From CAYMZZ01 sp044463125 (GTDB lineage Bacteria > Bacteroidota > Bacteroidia > Chitinophagales > Chitinophagaceae): a DNA stretch of 64,000 nt. The first letter of the stretch is position 1; each line of letters starts with the position of its first letter. The position numbers and the translations under genes are program-made. The notes under the pieces were generated by a model. It ran no database searches. It saw only the letters and a list, made by a program, of their open reading frames with translations, and had not been told where the DNA came from. Shown piece by piece: positions 16,117 through 24,577 of this stretch. The stretch lies in NCBI GenBank assembly GCA_044463125.1, contig JBIQMS010000021.1, positions 9,625-73,624 of the forward strand, given 5' to 3'.

Positions 16117-17985
16117 CTAAACCGGGAACCTGCATATAATACTTGTTCCCTTATCCGATGAATTAATTTCCGTTTTGCCTCCCAGCTCCCTGGCCCTGTT
16201 TTGCATATTCGTAAGCCCATTACCCTTATTACCCGAAGCAAGAACGAAACCCTTTCCGTTGTCGGAAATGCTCATCTCCACCTGGTTTTGCTGCTTGCTA
16301 ATAGTAACATGAATATGTTCCGCTGATGCATACTTCAACGCATTGTTGACCGCCTCTTTAAAAATGAGATAAATGGCTTTTTTCTGCTCCGTATTCAGCT
16401 TCAGGGTTTTCAACAATTCTCCATCAAAATGATGGACGACTCCTTTACTGCTGCACATTTCATACAAAAAGCGCTGCATTCTTTCCTGCAGGTCTTTCCC
16501 ATCTTCTGTATCCTGCTTGATCATCCATACGATATCACTCATCTTGTCCATCGTTTCTTTGGAATAGCTGGTTACCTTATGCAGCATCTCTTTCTGCTGG
16601 CTGCCAGCCGATGGGTTTGCACTGGCCATTTCGCTCAGCATATAGATGCTGCTGAGCGAACTGCCAACCTCATCGTGCAGATCGGCGGCTATGGATTGCC
16701 GCAGCTCCATTTCCTTCATGCGCTGCCGAAGCCTGTTGCGGTTAATCAGCAATAGTACCCCAACAATGGTTAATACGGCTAATGATAGAAAAACGAATAA
16801 CCAGATGCGCTGACGAAACTGCTGCAACTCCCTGTCCTTATTCAGCAAGGCTATTTGACTGTTTTTTTCTTCCACTTCAAAAGATGTTTGCATCGCCGCA
16901 ATATCCTCATTGTATTTCTGGGTAGCCAATGTGTCGCTTAGTTCTTTACTCTTTAGCAGATATTTATATGCATCCCGATGGTTACCCGTTAAGGAATAGG
17001 CCTCCGCCAGAATTTCTGCAACGGTCTGCTGTTCTTCCAGCCATTCATCTTGTTGAAACAGGTCATAAGCACGGGAAGCTGCCGTGATGGATTGTGCATA
17101 CTTCTTTTGTTTCAGGTACACTTCCCCCAAAAGCGAATAAGCAATGCCTATCTGTTTTTCATTTTCCTGTTCCTGGGCATATTGCATAGCCCGCTGAGCG
17201 TTTTCCAGGGCCTTTTCATATTGCCCCTGTTGACTATAATTGGAGCCAATATTGCTGTAGTACATGGGCAGATTTACCCGATCACCCGCTTCGTTGGCAA
17301 GCACTATGGCCCTTTGGTAATTATCAATACCCGCCTGAAATTCATTTGCCCGGGTTAAAACATTCCCGATATTACCCAGGGTGATGGCATACATTTTTTT
17401 ATTGCCCAGTTCATTATACAAAGCCCCTGCCCGTTCATTGTACTCACGGCTTTCTTTGTATTTTGACTGATAGAAATAAATGGCCCCGATGGTTTGCAAA
17501 ATGCGGGCCCGGCGATCGTTATTATCAGCTAATTCTGCATAGCGCCAGGCCGAGTCGCAATTGATCAGCGATTGCTTGAAATTGCGCATTTGCATATAGT
17601 AATCCGCCTTGTTGAGGTAGACCAGGGCCAGCCTTGTGGGATCACCTACCATTTTGGCGGAAATAATGGCCGAATCAATATAAAGCATCGCTGAATCCAA
17701 CTGGCCATTATACCCGAATGCAGCAGCGACGTTGAGGTAACAACCCGCTATCCCCTTTTCCCAGCTCAACTGTTTTCCTAATAGTATTCCGGCTTTTCCG
17801 TATTCAACCGCCACAGCAGGGTTACTATTGCCCACTATGCCCGCCAGCATGCGGTACAGGATCACCTTATTGGTATCTTCCTTTGCATGCTGCAATTCGC
17901 TTTTCAATGAGTCGACATTGAACGATTGTGATAACGCTGCCACTATCCACATATAACTCCATAGCAGGCATAGCATTTTTTTCAT
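16117..17985 (-). CDS. TPR-containing sensor histidine kinase (NarX/DegS-like)
   Basis: 622 aa with a signal peptide (residues 1-20). Residues about 75-345 contain tandem TPR units in the periplasm, followed by a coiled segment, one membrane helix at about 394-414, then the HisKA_3 helix bearing His437 in AADLHDEVGSSLSS and the HATPase domain from about 510 (N-box KEAVNNALKYA, G-box DNGKGF and GNGLTNMQNRA). This topology, periplasmic TPRs and a cytoplasmic kinase, is frequent in Bacteroidota. It partners the response regulator downstream. The ligand sensed by the TPR domain is unknown. Confidence 0.95.
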   Translation of the reverse strand: MKKMLCLLWSYMWIVAALSQSFNVDSLKSELQHAKEDTNKVILYRMLAGIVGNSNPAVAVEYGKAGILLGKQLSWEKGIAGCYLNVAAAFGYNGQLDSAMLYIDSAIISAKMVGDPTRLALVYLNKADYYMQMRNFKQSLINCDSAWRYAELADNNDRRARILQTIGAIYFYQSKYKESREYNERAGALYNELGNKKMYAITLGNIGNVLTRANEFQAGIDNYQRAIVLANEAGDRVNLPMYYSNIGSNYSQQGQYEKALENAQRAMQYAQEQENEKQIGIAYSLLGEVYLKQKKYAQSITAASRAYDLFQQDEWLEEQQTVAEILAEAYSLTGNHRDAYKYLLKSKELSDTLATQKYNEDIAAMQTSFEVEEKNSQIALLNKDRELQQFRQRIWLFVFLSLAVLTIVGVLLLINRNRLRQRMKEMELRQSIAADLHDEVGSSLSSIYMLSEMASANPSAGSQQKEMLHKVTSYSKETMDKMSDIVWMIKQDTEDGKDLQERMQRFLYEMCSSKGVVHHFDGELLKTLKLNTEQKKAIYLIFKEAVNNALKYASAEHIHVTISKQQNQVEMSISDNGKGFVLASGNKGNGLTNMQNRARELGGKTEINSSDKGTSIICRFPV

Positions 17986-18338
17986 ATCCTAATATATGCC
18001 AATTATTCGAAAGCTGTTTTCCGGCCCGGAGGGCATAAATATGCGGGGACGCATGAGCCTGCTACGCGTGGCGGAACCGGATGGCCGTATAGACGGCCAA
18101 AAGAATAGGTTCAATAGGGGCTACCTTGCCTGCCGCCCCACAATCCAAAATGCAAACCATATAATAAACTAAAGCTGAAAAATGCTAAAGGTTAACACTT
18201 AATCTTTGTAAGAATTGTCGCCAAAATTTCATTTCATTTAATTTACTGTGCGGATGAAATTAATCATGAACAATATATTGCAGAATAAATCGTATTAAAC
18301 GATAACACTATACCTAATCCAATACCAACGGCAGCATT
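17986..18338. other. 353-bp divergent intergenic region
   Basis: Between the kinase gene (minus) and the LamG gene (plus). No credible ORF. It contains a 7-bp hairpin TGGCCGT/ACGGCCA with loop ATAG (18082-18099) without a T-tract. No complete TTTG/TAnnTTTG promoter was found, though regulation of both genes must lie here. Confidence 0.6.
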
Positions 18339-19910
18339 ATGAAAAAACTCTACCTTTTTTTTATCCTTTTGACCAGTCTTTCCGTAAAAGCACAAACAGA
18401 TGCTTCGCTTCATTTTGATGGCTCTAACGACATTGTCGTCGTTCCTCCATCCCCCACCCTGGCTATCACGGGTGACCTCACCCTTGAGTGCTGGGCCTAT
18501 TTGAGTCAAACAGGTCGTCAGCAGCACCTGATTACAAAAGGGCAGCCCGCGGTCGACGTGGATGGGATGCAATCGAATATCCATTATTTCTTCACGATTA
18601 ACACGAACCAAACCCTCCAGCTCTTTATGGAGTACGGAGCTGGCGGCAACAATATGGTACCTGTGTCCACTGCGTCGGCACCCATCAACGCCAACGAATG
18701 GCATCATTTTGCCGTGGTTCGCAATTCCGCCAGTAAATTGGTAGACTTCTATGTAGATGGTGTTAAGCTCGGCAACTCTGTCAACTATCCCATCGATCCT
18801 GACGGCGGCGCCAACACGAATTTTCATATAGGCGGAGCCCTGCGGCAGGACAATTCCGTTGAGGCCCCTTTTTTTGGCCGGATAGATGAAGTGAGGGTTT
18901 GGTCCGAAGTGAGAACGCAGGCACAAATACTGGACCACATGAACTGCTCCATTTCCTCCGGCACCAACCTGGAGACCGCTTATAATTTCAATAACCGGTT
19001 TCCGGGAGGCAATAATACGGGCGATCTGGTACTTCCTGATATTACAGGGAACGGCTTCAACGGCACTATCACTAATTTTGCCCTCACCGGAGCGAGTTCC
19101 AATTTTACCGATGAGGTGGAATTCTTTACGCCTTCCGCTACTGTAAGTTCCAATGATCCGGATAATACCATAGATGGTGGTACGGAAGTAATTTTTTCGG
19201 TGGCGACGACCCATGTGGGTGCCACCCCCACTTACCAATGGCTGAAAAATGGAGCCAATATTGACGGCGAAACCGGTGCGACCTATACCACTACCACATT
19301 GTTGGATGCTGATGAAATCAGTTGCCTGGTAGATCCTTCTTCGGTATGCTTCGTCGGTACCAGCGCGAGCAATTCCATCGCCATGACGGTTAATGGTTCT
19401 ACGCTGCCTCTTTTGTTAACCGGGTTCACCGTAAAGGAGAGCAACTGCAGCATAGTAGCGGAATGGACTACCGCCGAAGAGGAAAATGTGGCCGGCTTTA
19501 CGCTCGAAATCAGTGAAGATGGCAGAAATTTTCGCAGCGAAAAAACTACTGCCGCACACAATACCGAAGGAAATCACACTTATAAATTAGAGATCCCTGC
19601 AACAGCCAGCAAACTATTCTACCGCCTGAAAATTCAGGATCGGGATGGAAGCATACAATATAGCCCTGTTGTTGCCGTCAACAGCACCTGTGGCGCCAGC
19701 ATCCAGATTTCCCCGAATCCGGCTACATCGAAACTCTATATCCGGAATGCCCCGACAGGAAGTTCTTATGTGCTTTACAATGCATCTGGAATTCGCGTTG
19801 GAAGCGGTGCAGTGAGCTCTGGCAATCATGCAATAGAAATCGGACATTTAACGCCAGGTATCTACCTGCTGAAAGCAAGGGATAAGTCTCTTAGATTTCT
19901 GAAACAATAG
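18339..19910 (+). CDS. LamG-domain secreted protein with T9SS sorting signal
   Basis: 523 aa, signal peptide (MKKLYLFFILLTSLSVKA). Residues about 25-215 form a LamG/concanavalin-like jelly roll (SLHFDGSNDIVVVPP, LTLECWAYLSQ, WHHFAVVRNSASKLVDFYVDG, GRIDEVRVWSEVRTQAQI), a carbohydrate-binding fold. An Ig-like segment (PTYQWLKNGANIDGETGATY) and the PLLLTGFTVKESN...WTTAEEENVAGFTLEIS module follow. The C-terminal signal (ISPNPATSKLYIRNAP ... TPGIYLLKARDKSLRFLKQ) is a type A T9SS sorting domain. It is exported by T9SS and probably anchored or released at the surface. Confidence 0.9.
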   Translation: MKKLYLFFILLTSLSVKAQTDASLHFDGSNDIVVVPPSPTLAITGDLTLECWAYLSQTGRQQHLITKGQPAVDVDGMQSNIHYFFTINTNQTLQLFMEYGAGGNNMVPVSTASAPINANEWHHFAVVRNSASKLVDFYVDGVKLGNSVNYPIDPDGGANTNFHIGGALRQDNSVEAPFFGRIDEVRVWSEVRTQAQILDHMNCSISSGTNLETAYNFNNRFPGGNNTGDLVLPDITGNGFNGTITNFALTGASSNFTDEVEFFTPSATVSSNDPDNTIDGGTEVIFSVATTHVGATPTYQWLKNGANIDGETGATYTTTTLLDADEISCLVDPSSVCFVGTSASNSIAMTVNGSTLPLLLTGFTVKESNCSIVAEWTTAEEENVAGFTLEISEDGRNFRSEKTTAAHNTEGNHTYKLEIPATASKLFYRLKIQDRDGSIQYSPVVAVNSTCGASIQISPNPATSKLYIRNAPTGSSYVLYNASGIRVGSGAVSSGNHAIEIGHLTPGIYLLKARDKSLRFLKQ

Positions 19911-20022
19911 CAAATGTGAGGGATTGCAACCCTTCCGATTAGTTCTTATTGGAATGAAGCCAGATCCGTAAAAAATGTGGTCTATCCTTTGATATAGGGC
20001 GGCCATAAACTATATTGCCTGC

Positions 20023-20532
20023 ATGAAAAATAATCTGTACCTCCTGCTCCTTACAACGGTCACATTTTTGCTAGCTGGTTGCCCGGTTGAAACCAGTGTG
20101 CCATTAATGAGCCGTTCCCAGGCAATTCCCATGAATGAATCAATTGTAGGGACCTGGAAGAATGCAAACAGTGATGCCGAAATACAGGAAATGCGCGTTG
20201 CCGCTACGAGTGGCAAAAATGTATATTCCTTCAGAGTACTGAAGAGTAGTGATGCTTATTGGGGTGAAGAGCGCTTTGACGGATGGTTTGTAAGTTATAA
20301 CGGATACACCTACCTGATTACGCAACCTTATCACGAATCGGGCCCGGCTGATAAATATTATGCTCACCTTGCATCCATTTTTCCAAAGAAGATACTGATT
20401 ACCGAATTCACACTTTCCAGCTCAGATGAGTCAGAAATTTCCAATAGCGAAGAGTTTAAGGAAGCTATCCGGAAAAACTTTCAGAATGATGATTTTCTGA
20501 ATACCACAGAAGAATGGCTTAGGCAGCCATAA
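20023..20532 (+). CDS. Small lipoprotein of unknown function
   Basis: 169 aa. MKNNLYLLLLTTVTFLLAGC is a lipoprotein signal with Cys20. The mature part starts with IVGTWKNANSDAEIQEMRV, a lipocalin-like beginning often seen in small Bacteroidota lipoproteins, then VYSFRVLK, YLITQPYHE and an acidic, helical C-terminus. It is not in an operon with its neighbours (113 bp after the LamG gene, 182 bp before the WG-repeat gene). No named family recognised. Confidence 0.75.
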   Translation: MKNNLYLLLLTTVTFLLAGCPVETSVPLMSRSQAIPMNESIVGTWKNANSDAEIQEMRVAATSGKNVYSFRVLKSSDAYWGEERFDGWFVSYNGYTYLITQPYHESGPADKYYAHLASIFPKKILITEFTLSSSDESEISNSEEFKEAIRKNFQNDDFLNTTEEWLRQP

Positions 20533-20620
20533 GCCCTTTACGGGCAGCAGTGAATTCTAACTATTTCTAACACCTGATACTGGCACGGACCGCCTCAACA
20601 GCAAGATCATCTACAATAAC

Positions 20621-20657
20621 CTTTTTCTTTCAGGAGCAGAGCTCCTGAAAGAAAAAG
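20621..20657. repeat. Perfect 17-bp inverted repeat
   Basis: Arm 20621-20637 (starting CTTTTTCTTTCAGGAGC) and arm 20641-20657 are perfect reverse complements with loop AGA. The T-rich half precedes the loop and the A-rich half follows, so it lacks the usual 3' U-tract of a terminator. It sits between the lipoprotein and the WG-repeat gene. Confidence 0.85.
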
Positions 20658-20714
20658 AGATATACCAGTTTCCGGGTATAGTGTCGGGGTTCTCGTTTTT
20701 TACCTTTACCCAAA

Positions 20715-22238
20715 ATGGATACTATGCGTTACCCGATTACCCTTTTTCTGCTATTGATCACCTCTCATGCTTTTTCGCAGCAGGACAGCTCCTGGAAAAA
20801 GAAATACGATAAAGTGCATGCATACGCCGAAGGCCTGGCCAGGGTGGTAGCAAAAAACAAATGCGGTTTTGTGGATCCTTCCGGAAAAGAAGTGATATCC
20901 GTTCAATACGATTATGCCTCCGACTTTTCAGAAGGGCTGGCAAGAGTTGAAAATGGAAATAAGAATGGATATATCGATAAAACGGGCAAAACCGTCATTC
21001 CCCTGGATTACGAATTTGCGCTCGACTTCTCAGGTGGACTTGCGGCCGTAAAATCGGATGGAAAATGGGGCTATATCAACCAAAAGGGGAAACTTGTTAT
21101 TCCTTACAAATACAGCGAAGCCGAGAATATGTGGGATGGTGCGGCCCGGGTTCGGTTCAACAAAGCCTATGGCTTTGTGAATAGTACGGGCAAAGAAATT
21201 ACTGAATTCAAGTATGAAAGCGCCGGAAACTTTTTTGAAGGAATGGCCGTGGTGCGGCATAAGGGAAAATATGGCTATATCAATACCAATGGCGAAGAAG
21301 TAATTCCCCCAAAATTTGATAAATACGCGCCCTTCAAAGACGGGGTAGTTATGTTGCAATGGAACGGCAAGTACGGATTCCTCGACAAAGAGGGTAAAGA
21401 GATCACGGGCTTTATTTACGACCGTATCCGGGATTTTGATGAGGGCCTTGCAGCAGTACAGGTTGGCAACAAATTTGGCTTCATCAACAAAAAAGGGGAA
21501 GCCATCACTGAAGTTAAATACGACAATACCGGGAAGTTTCAGAACGGCCTGGCTGTGGTAGTAATTAATAAGAAACTGGGCTTTATTAATTCAAAAGGAA
21601 AAGAAATAACAGCCATTGAATACGAAAGCTACGGGGCCCCTTCCCAGGGTTTGTGGCGGGTTGCAAAGAACGGCCTAAGCGGCTTTATCAACGCGAGTGG
21701 CAAACTGGTGATACCTATGGAATACCAGATTGCGGGCGATTTCACGGAGGAGGGCATCTCTGTGGTGAAAAAGGATGGAAAGTTTGGGTTCATCAATACC
21801 AAAGGAAAACTCTTGTTACCCTGCGAATATGATATTATCTACAAATTTGACGGAGAGGTGGCGCAGGTTAAACAAAATGGTAAGAGCGGACTGGTGAATA
21901 GCAAAGGGAAGGTTTTGGCCAAACCGATATACACAAGCATGACGAGCTTCAAGGATGGAATTGCCAGCATTCAGCTCAACGACAAATGGGGGCTGCTCAA
22001 CACGAATGGGCAGGTGCTCGGCAAAATACAATACGACAAACTGTATGCATTTACGGATGGTCTCGCGCTGGTGAAGAAAGGCGAGTTATATGGATTTCTG
22101 AACCGCAAAGGCGAAGAACAAATACCCTTACAGTTCAAAACCGCCTCCGCATTCAAAGACGGTCAATCGATGGTGCAGGCCGACGGGAAATACTACTTTA
22201 TTGATACAAATGGAAAATGTGTGAAGAACTGCCCATGA
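20715..22238 (+). CDS. WG-repeat protein (KWG family)
   Basis: 507 aa (ATG at 20715 or at 20724) with a signal peptide. The mature part is an uninterrupted array of WG/KWG repeats. I count about 13 units marked by a G-(F/Y/L)-(I/V/L)-x-x-x-G turn, such as CGFVDPSG, NGYIDKTG, WGYINQKG, YGFVNSTG, FGFINTKG, WGLLNTNG, plus a last degenerate one (YYFIDTNG). Units also share EGLA(R/A)V and VIP motifs, and run about 33-36 residues. Such arrays form solenoid-like folds of unknown function, often exported. The gene ends 45 bp before a convergent DUF3857 gene, with hairpins in between. Confidence 0.92.
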   Translation: MDTMRYPITLFLLLITSHAFSQQDSSWKKKYDKVHAYAEGLARVVAKNKCGFVDPSGKEVISVQYDYASDFSEGLARVENGNKNGYIDKTGKTVIPLDYEFALDFSGGLAAVKSDGKWGYINQKGKLVIPYKYSEAENMWDGAARVRFNKAYGFVNSTGKEITEFKYESAGNFFEGMAVVRHKGKYGYINTNGEEVIPPKFDKYAPFKDGVVMLQWNGKYGFLDKEGKEITGFIYDRIRDFDEGLAAVQVGNKFGFINKKGEAITEVKYDNTGKFQNGLAVVVINKKLGFINSKGKEITAIEYESYGAPSQGLWRVAKNGLSGFINASGKLVIPMEYQIAGDFTEEGISVVKKDGKFGFINTKGKLLLPCEYDIIYKFDGEVAQVKQNGKSGLVNSKGKVLAKPIYTSMTSFKDGIASIQLNDKWGLLNTNGQVLGKIQYDKLYAFTDGLALVKKGELYGFLNRKGEEQIPLQFKTASAFKDGQSMVQADGKYYFIDTNGKCVKNCP

Positions 22239-22278
22239 AGCTGTTCTTCACGCATCCTTCCGCCGCGGCGGAAGGATG
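22221..22278. terminator. Convergent-gene hairpins with a 26-bp palindrome
   Basis: A 9-bp stem GTGAAGAAC/GTTCTTCAC (22221-22229 with 22243-22251, 13-base loop) lies over the stop of the WG gene. It is followed by a perfect 26-bp palindrome (22253-22278, CATCCTTCCGCC then GC then the complement). It probably halts transcription from both sides. No T-tract, so the call is moderate. Confidence 0.6.
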
Positions 22279-22282
22279 TGTA

Positions 22283-24568
22283 TCAATTCGTCTTAAATAA
22301 CAACTTCGCGTTGGTCCATTCGTTCGACGCGTCAATAAATGCCAGCATCTTATCCCAGTTGGATGCAGGCTCAAATCCATGGTTATAGGATTTGGTTACT
22401 TTCACCTTTATTACATCGCCGCTCACACTGGCTTCGGCCTTAAAAGAGCCGGTTTCGTTTTCCACCACTTTATTCAGCGCTTCCACACCCTGCACGGAAT
22501 AACCATCGGGAATCTTAATCCGCATATCATAACCAAAACTGCGCGCAAAAGGCATGTACACATCCATCTCTCTCTTGCGTTGCTCATCCTTCACGGCCAG
22601 GGGCTGACCCTGGATCTTACCTACTTCAAAAATCAGGTTATTGCCCGCTTTTTTCACCAGGCCATCCAGGGAAAAGGAACAGGAATAAATAAAGTCAGGA
22701 TCGGTATGGCGCACGCCCATTTTTTCAATCTTGTAATCCTTCATATCGCTCACTTCCTGCTCAAACCAGCTCTTGGCCTCATCCTTAAAAGCCTGTTCCT
22801 GCTTTTTCCGGGCCTCCGCGAAAGCATTCTTCACTTCATCTACATGGGATCTTGTTTTCTTATTCTCCGCGAGCGTTTCCAGCAGGGTTTTCTCTTCACC
22901 CAGCAATTTTCTTTCCTGCTCATAGAAATCCTCGTACAGGATCAGACTTCTTTGCCAGGCCAGTTTATATTGTCCGCGAAGAATGGCACGTCGCTGCACG
23001 GATAATTTGGTCTCGCCAGGGTTGACGATTATCGCCAATTGTTCCAGGTGTGCGTTTTCCTCCGCCTTTGCCGGCTTGATGGTAAAACCCGGGCCATGCT
23101 CAGCGAACTTGTTAATTGCATTCATGGAAGCAGCCATAGCTTTGTTGCGGAGCCGGATGATTCTGGTGTTCTTAACGCCATCAAATTCTTCCGGCACTTC
23201 GTAGGGATGCGAATAAATGGACTGCAGATGAAAGAAGCGCTTGCTGCCTTCGAGAAAGGCAATGCTTTCCAGGTCGTCGGTATCCAGTATTTCATTCATC
23301 CGAAATCCGGTGCGGGGGCTCGATACCAGGATGGCGGCATCCACATCACCTGCCTTCAAAACGCAATTCAAAACAAAAGCCAGTCCATTGTAGGTGTAAT
23401 CACCCGCCTCAATGGATCGCGCCATCGAATTGATATTAAAACTAAGCAGTTTCGTAAACCGGGTTGTATAAAAGAGATGCAGGGCCTTCTCATCATCCGT
23501 AAGTTTATTATAATTCAGGCCCATGGCCTTGGCCCGTTTTTTCGCGTCACTAACCACATCTACAAATTCCTGCCTGGCCGCCCGCATGAAATAGCTGGCA
23601 TAGAATTGCTGGGCAAATTCGTTGGATTGGGCTTCCACCACTTCATCCGTAGGCAGGTTCTTGTTTACTTCACCGGGCTTGGCGGCTCCCAGGTATTTGG
23701 CTGCCACGCCACGATATCCCAGCGAAATATTCATGCGGATCATTGGCAACTGAAGTGCAGGCGCCACCCAAAGCGATGCTTCAAAGCCCGGCATATCCTT
23801 TTTTACCACGTCGATGATGATGTCTTTATCACGGTCTTTGGTAAGCACCAGGTCCGGAGCGCCATTGTAACTTCGATAATCAATCGCGTATTTTTTTCCC
23901 AGCTCTGCATGGAAGGAATAATGCAGAACGGGCGCTTCATCATACAGAAACAAACTGTATCGCTTGGCTTTGTGATCGGAGCCCGTCAACTCATGTTCCG
24001 TAGCAATATAATAATCCACTATATCGCCTGGCTCCAGATCGGATATGGCGAGCTTGGCTGTTTTTTCAGAACGCTCATCCTTGGTCATCACCATTTCATC
24101 AGCGTCCACTTCCCGCACGGATCCATCCGGCTTAATGATCCGTACCCCCACAAAACTGCTCGATTTGGTGCTGCCGGCAAAACCACTTGCCCTTTCAAAG
24201 CGGGTGAAACTCAGTTCTGAATACTCTTCTACCGCAGTCTTATCATTTACCCGCACCATCTCCCGCACGATTTCGGAAATAGTCTGGTCTTTGCGGGTAC
24301 CAAAACCCAGACCTTCAAAAGTGAGTTTGGTCTTGCTATCGGCCGTTAATTGCGAATGGTGCGCAATCACCACTTTGGAAGCTTTGGCATATTTTTCAGG
24401 AACGGTTGTCACCTTAAACTCAGGCCTGTCCCATCCCCAAATTTCTGTCCTGATTTTTTCAGACGCTTTTTTGTATTTGGCGTCTGCTTTTGACTGTGCC
24501 TGTACATTGCCGGGCAATAACATAAGCCATCCCAGACTGATGAATAGCAGGAAAAATTGCTTGCGCAT
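22283..24568 (-). CDS. DUF3857 exported protein with degenerate transglutaminase-like domain
   Basis: 761 aa with a signal peptide (residues 1-25). The N-terminal DUF3857 module (residues about 60-290) and a transglutaminase-like region are recognisable by layout, and a C-terminal beta-rich domain follows. The neighbour at 24578 carries the classic Cys-His-Asp triad; here the matching segment reads AGDYTYNGLAFVLNCVL (about residue 388), so the catalytic Cys is replaced, and no equivalent His or Asp block is apparent. It is probably a pseudo-enzyme or a scaffold. It starts 9 bp from the stop of the active relative, so the two are co-transcribed paralogues. Function unknown. Confidence 0.82.
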   Translation of the reverse strand: MRKQFFLLFISLGWLMLLPGNVQAQSKADAKYKKASEKIRTEIWGWDRPEFKVTTVPEKYAKASKVVIAHHSQLTADSKTKLTFEGLGFGTRKDQTISEIVREMVRVNDKTAVEEYSELSFTRFERASGFAGSTKSSSFVGVRIIKPDGSVREVDADEMVMTKDERSEKTAKLAISDLEPGDIVDYYIATEHELTGSDHKAKRYSLFLYDEAPVLHYSFHAELGKKYAIDYRSYNGAPDLVLTKDRDKDIIIDVVKKDMPGFEASLWVAPALQLPMIRMNISLGYRGVAAKYLGAAKPGEVNKNLPTDEVVEAQSNEFAQQFYASYFMRAARQEFVDVVSDAKKRAKAMGLNYNKLTDDEKALHLFYTTRFTKLLSFNINSMARSIEAGDYTYNGLAFVLNCVLKAGDVDAAILVSSPRTGFRMNEILDTDDLESIAFLEGSKRFFHLQSIYSHPYEVPEEFDGVKNTRIIRLRNKAMAASMNAINKFAEHGPGFTIKPAKAEENAHLEQLAIIVNPGETKLSVQRRAILRGQYKLAWQRSLILYEDFYEQERKLLGEEKTLLETLAENKKTRSHVDEVKNAFAEARKKQEQAFKDEAKSWFEQEVSDMKDYKIEKMGVRHTDPDFIYSCSFSLDGLVKKAGNNLIFEVGKIQGQPLAVKDEQRKREMDVYMPFARSFGYDMRIKIPDGYSVQGVEALNKVVENETGSFKAEASVSGDVIKVKVTKSYNHGFEPASNWDKMLAFIDASNEWTNAKLLFKTN

Positions 24569-24577
24569 GTAAGAATA

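Noticed and set aside
18264..19238. 324-codon minus-strand ORF opposite the LamG gene
   Set aside because: The plus-strand LamG protein has signal peptide, domain motifs and T9SS signal; the minus frame has none.
23039..24220. 393-codon plus-strand ORF opposite the DUF3857 gene
   Set aside because: His/Phe/Ile-rich antisense translation with no motif; the minus-strand gene is convincing.
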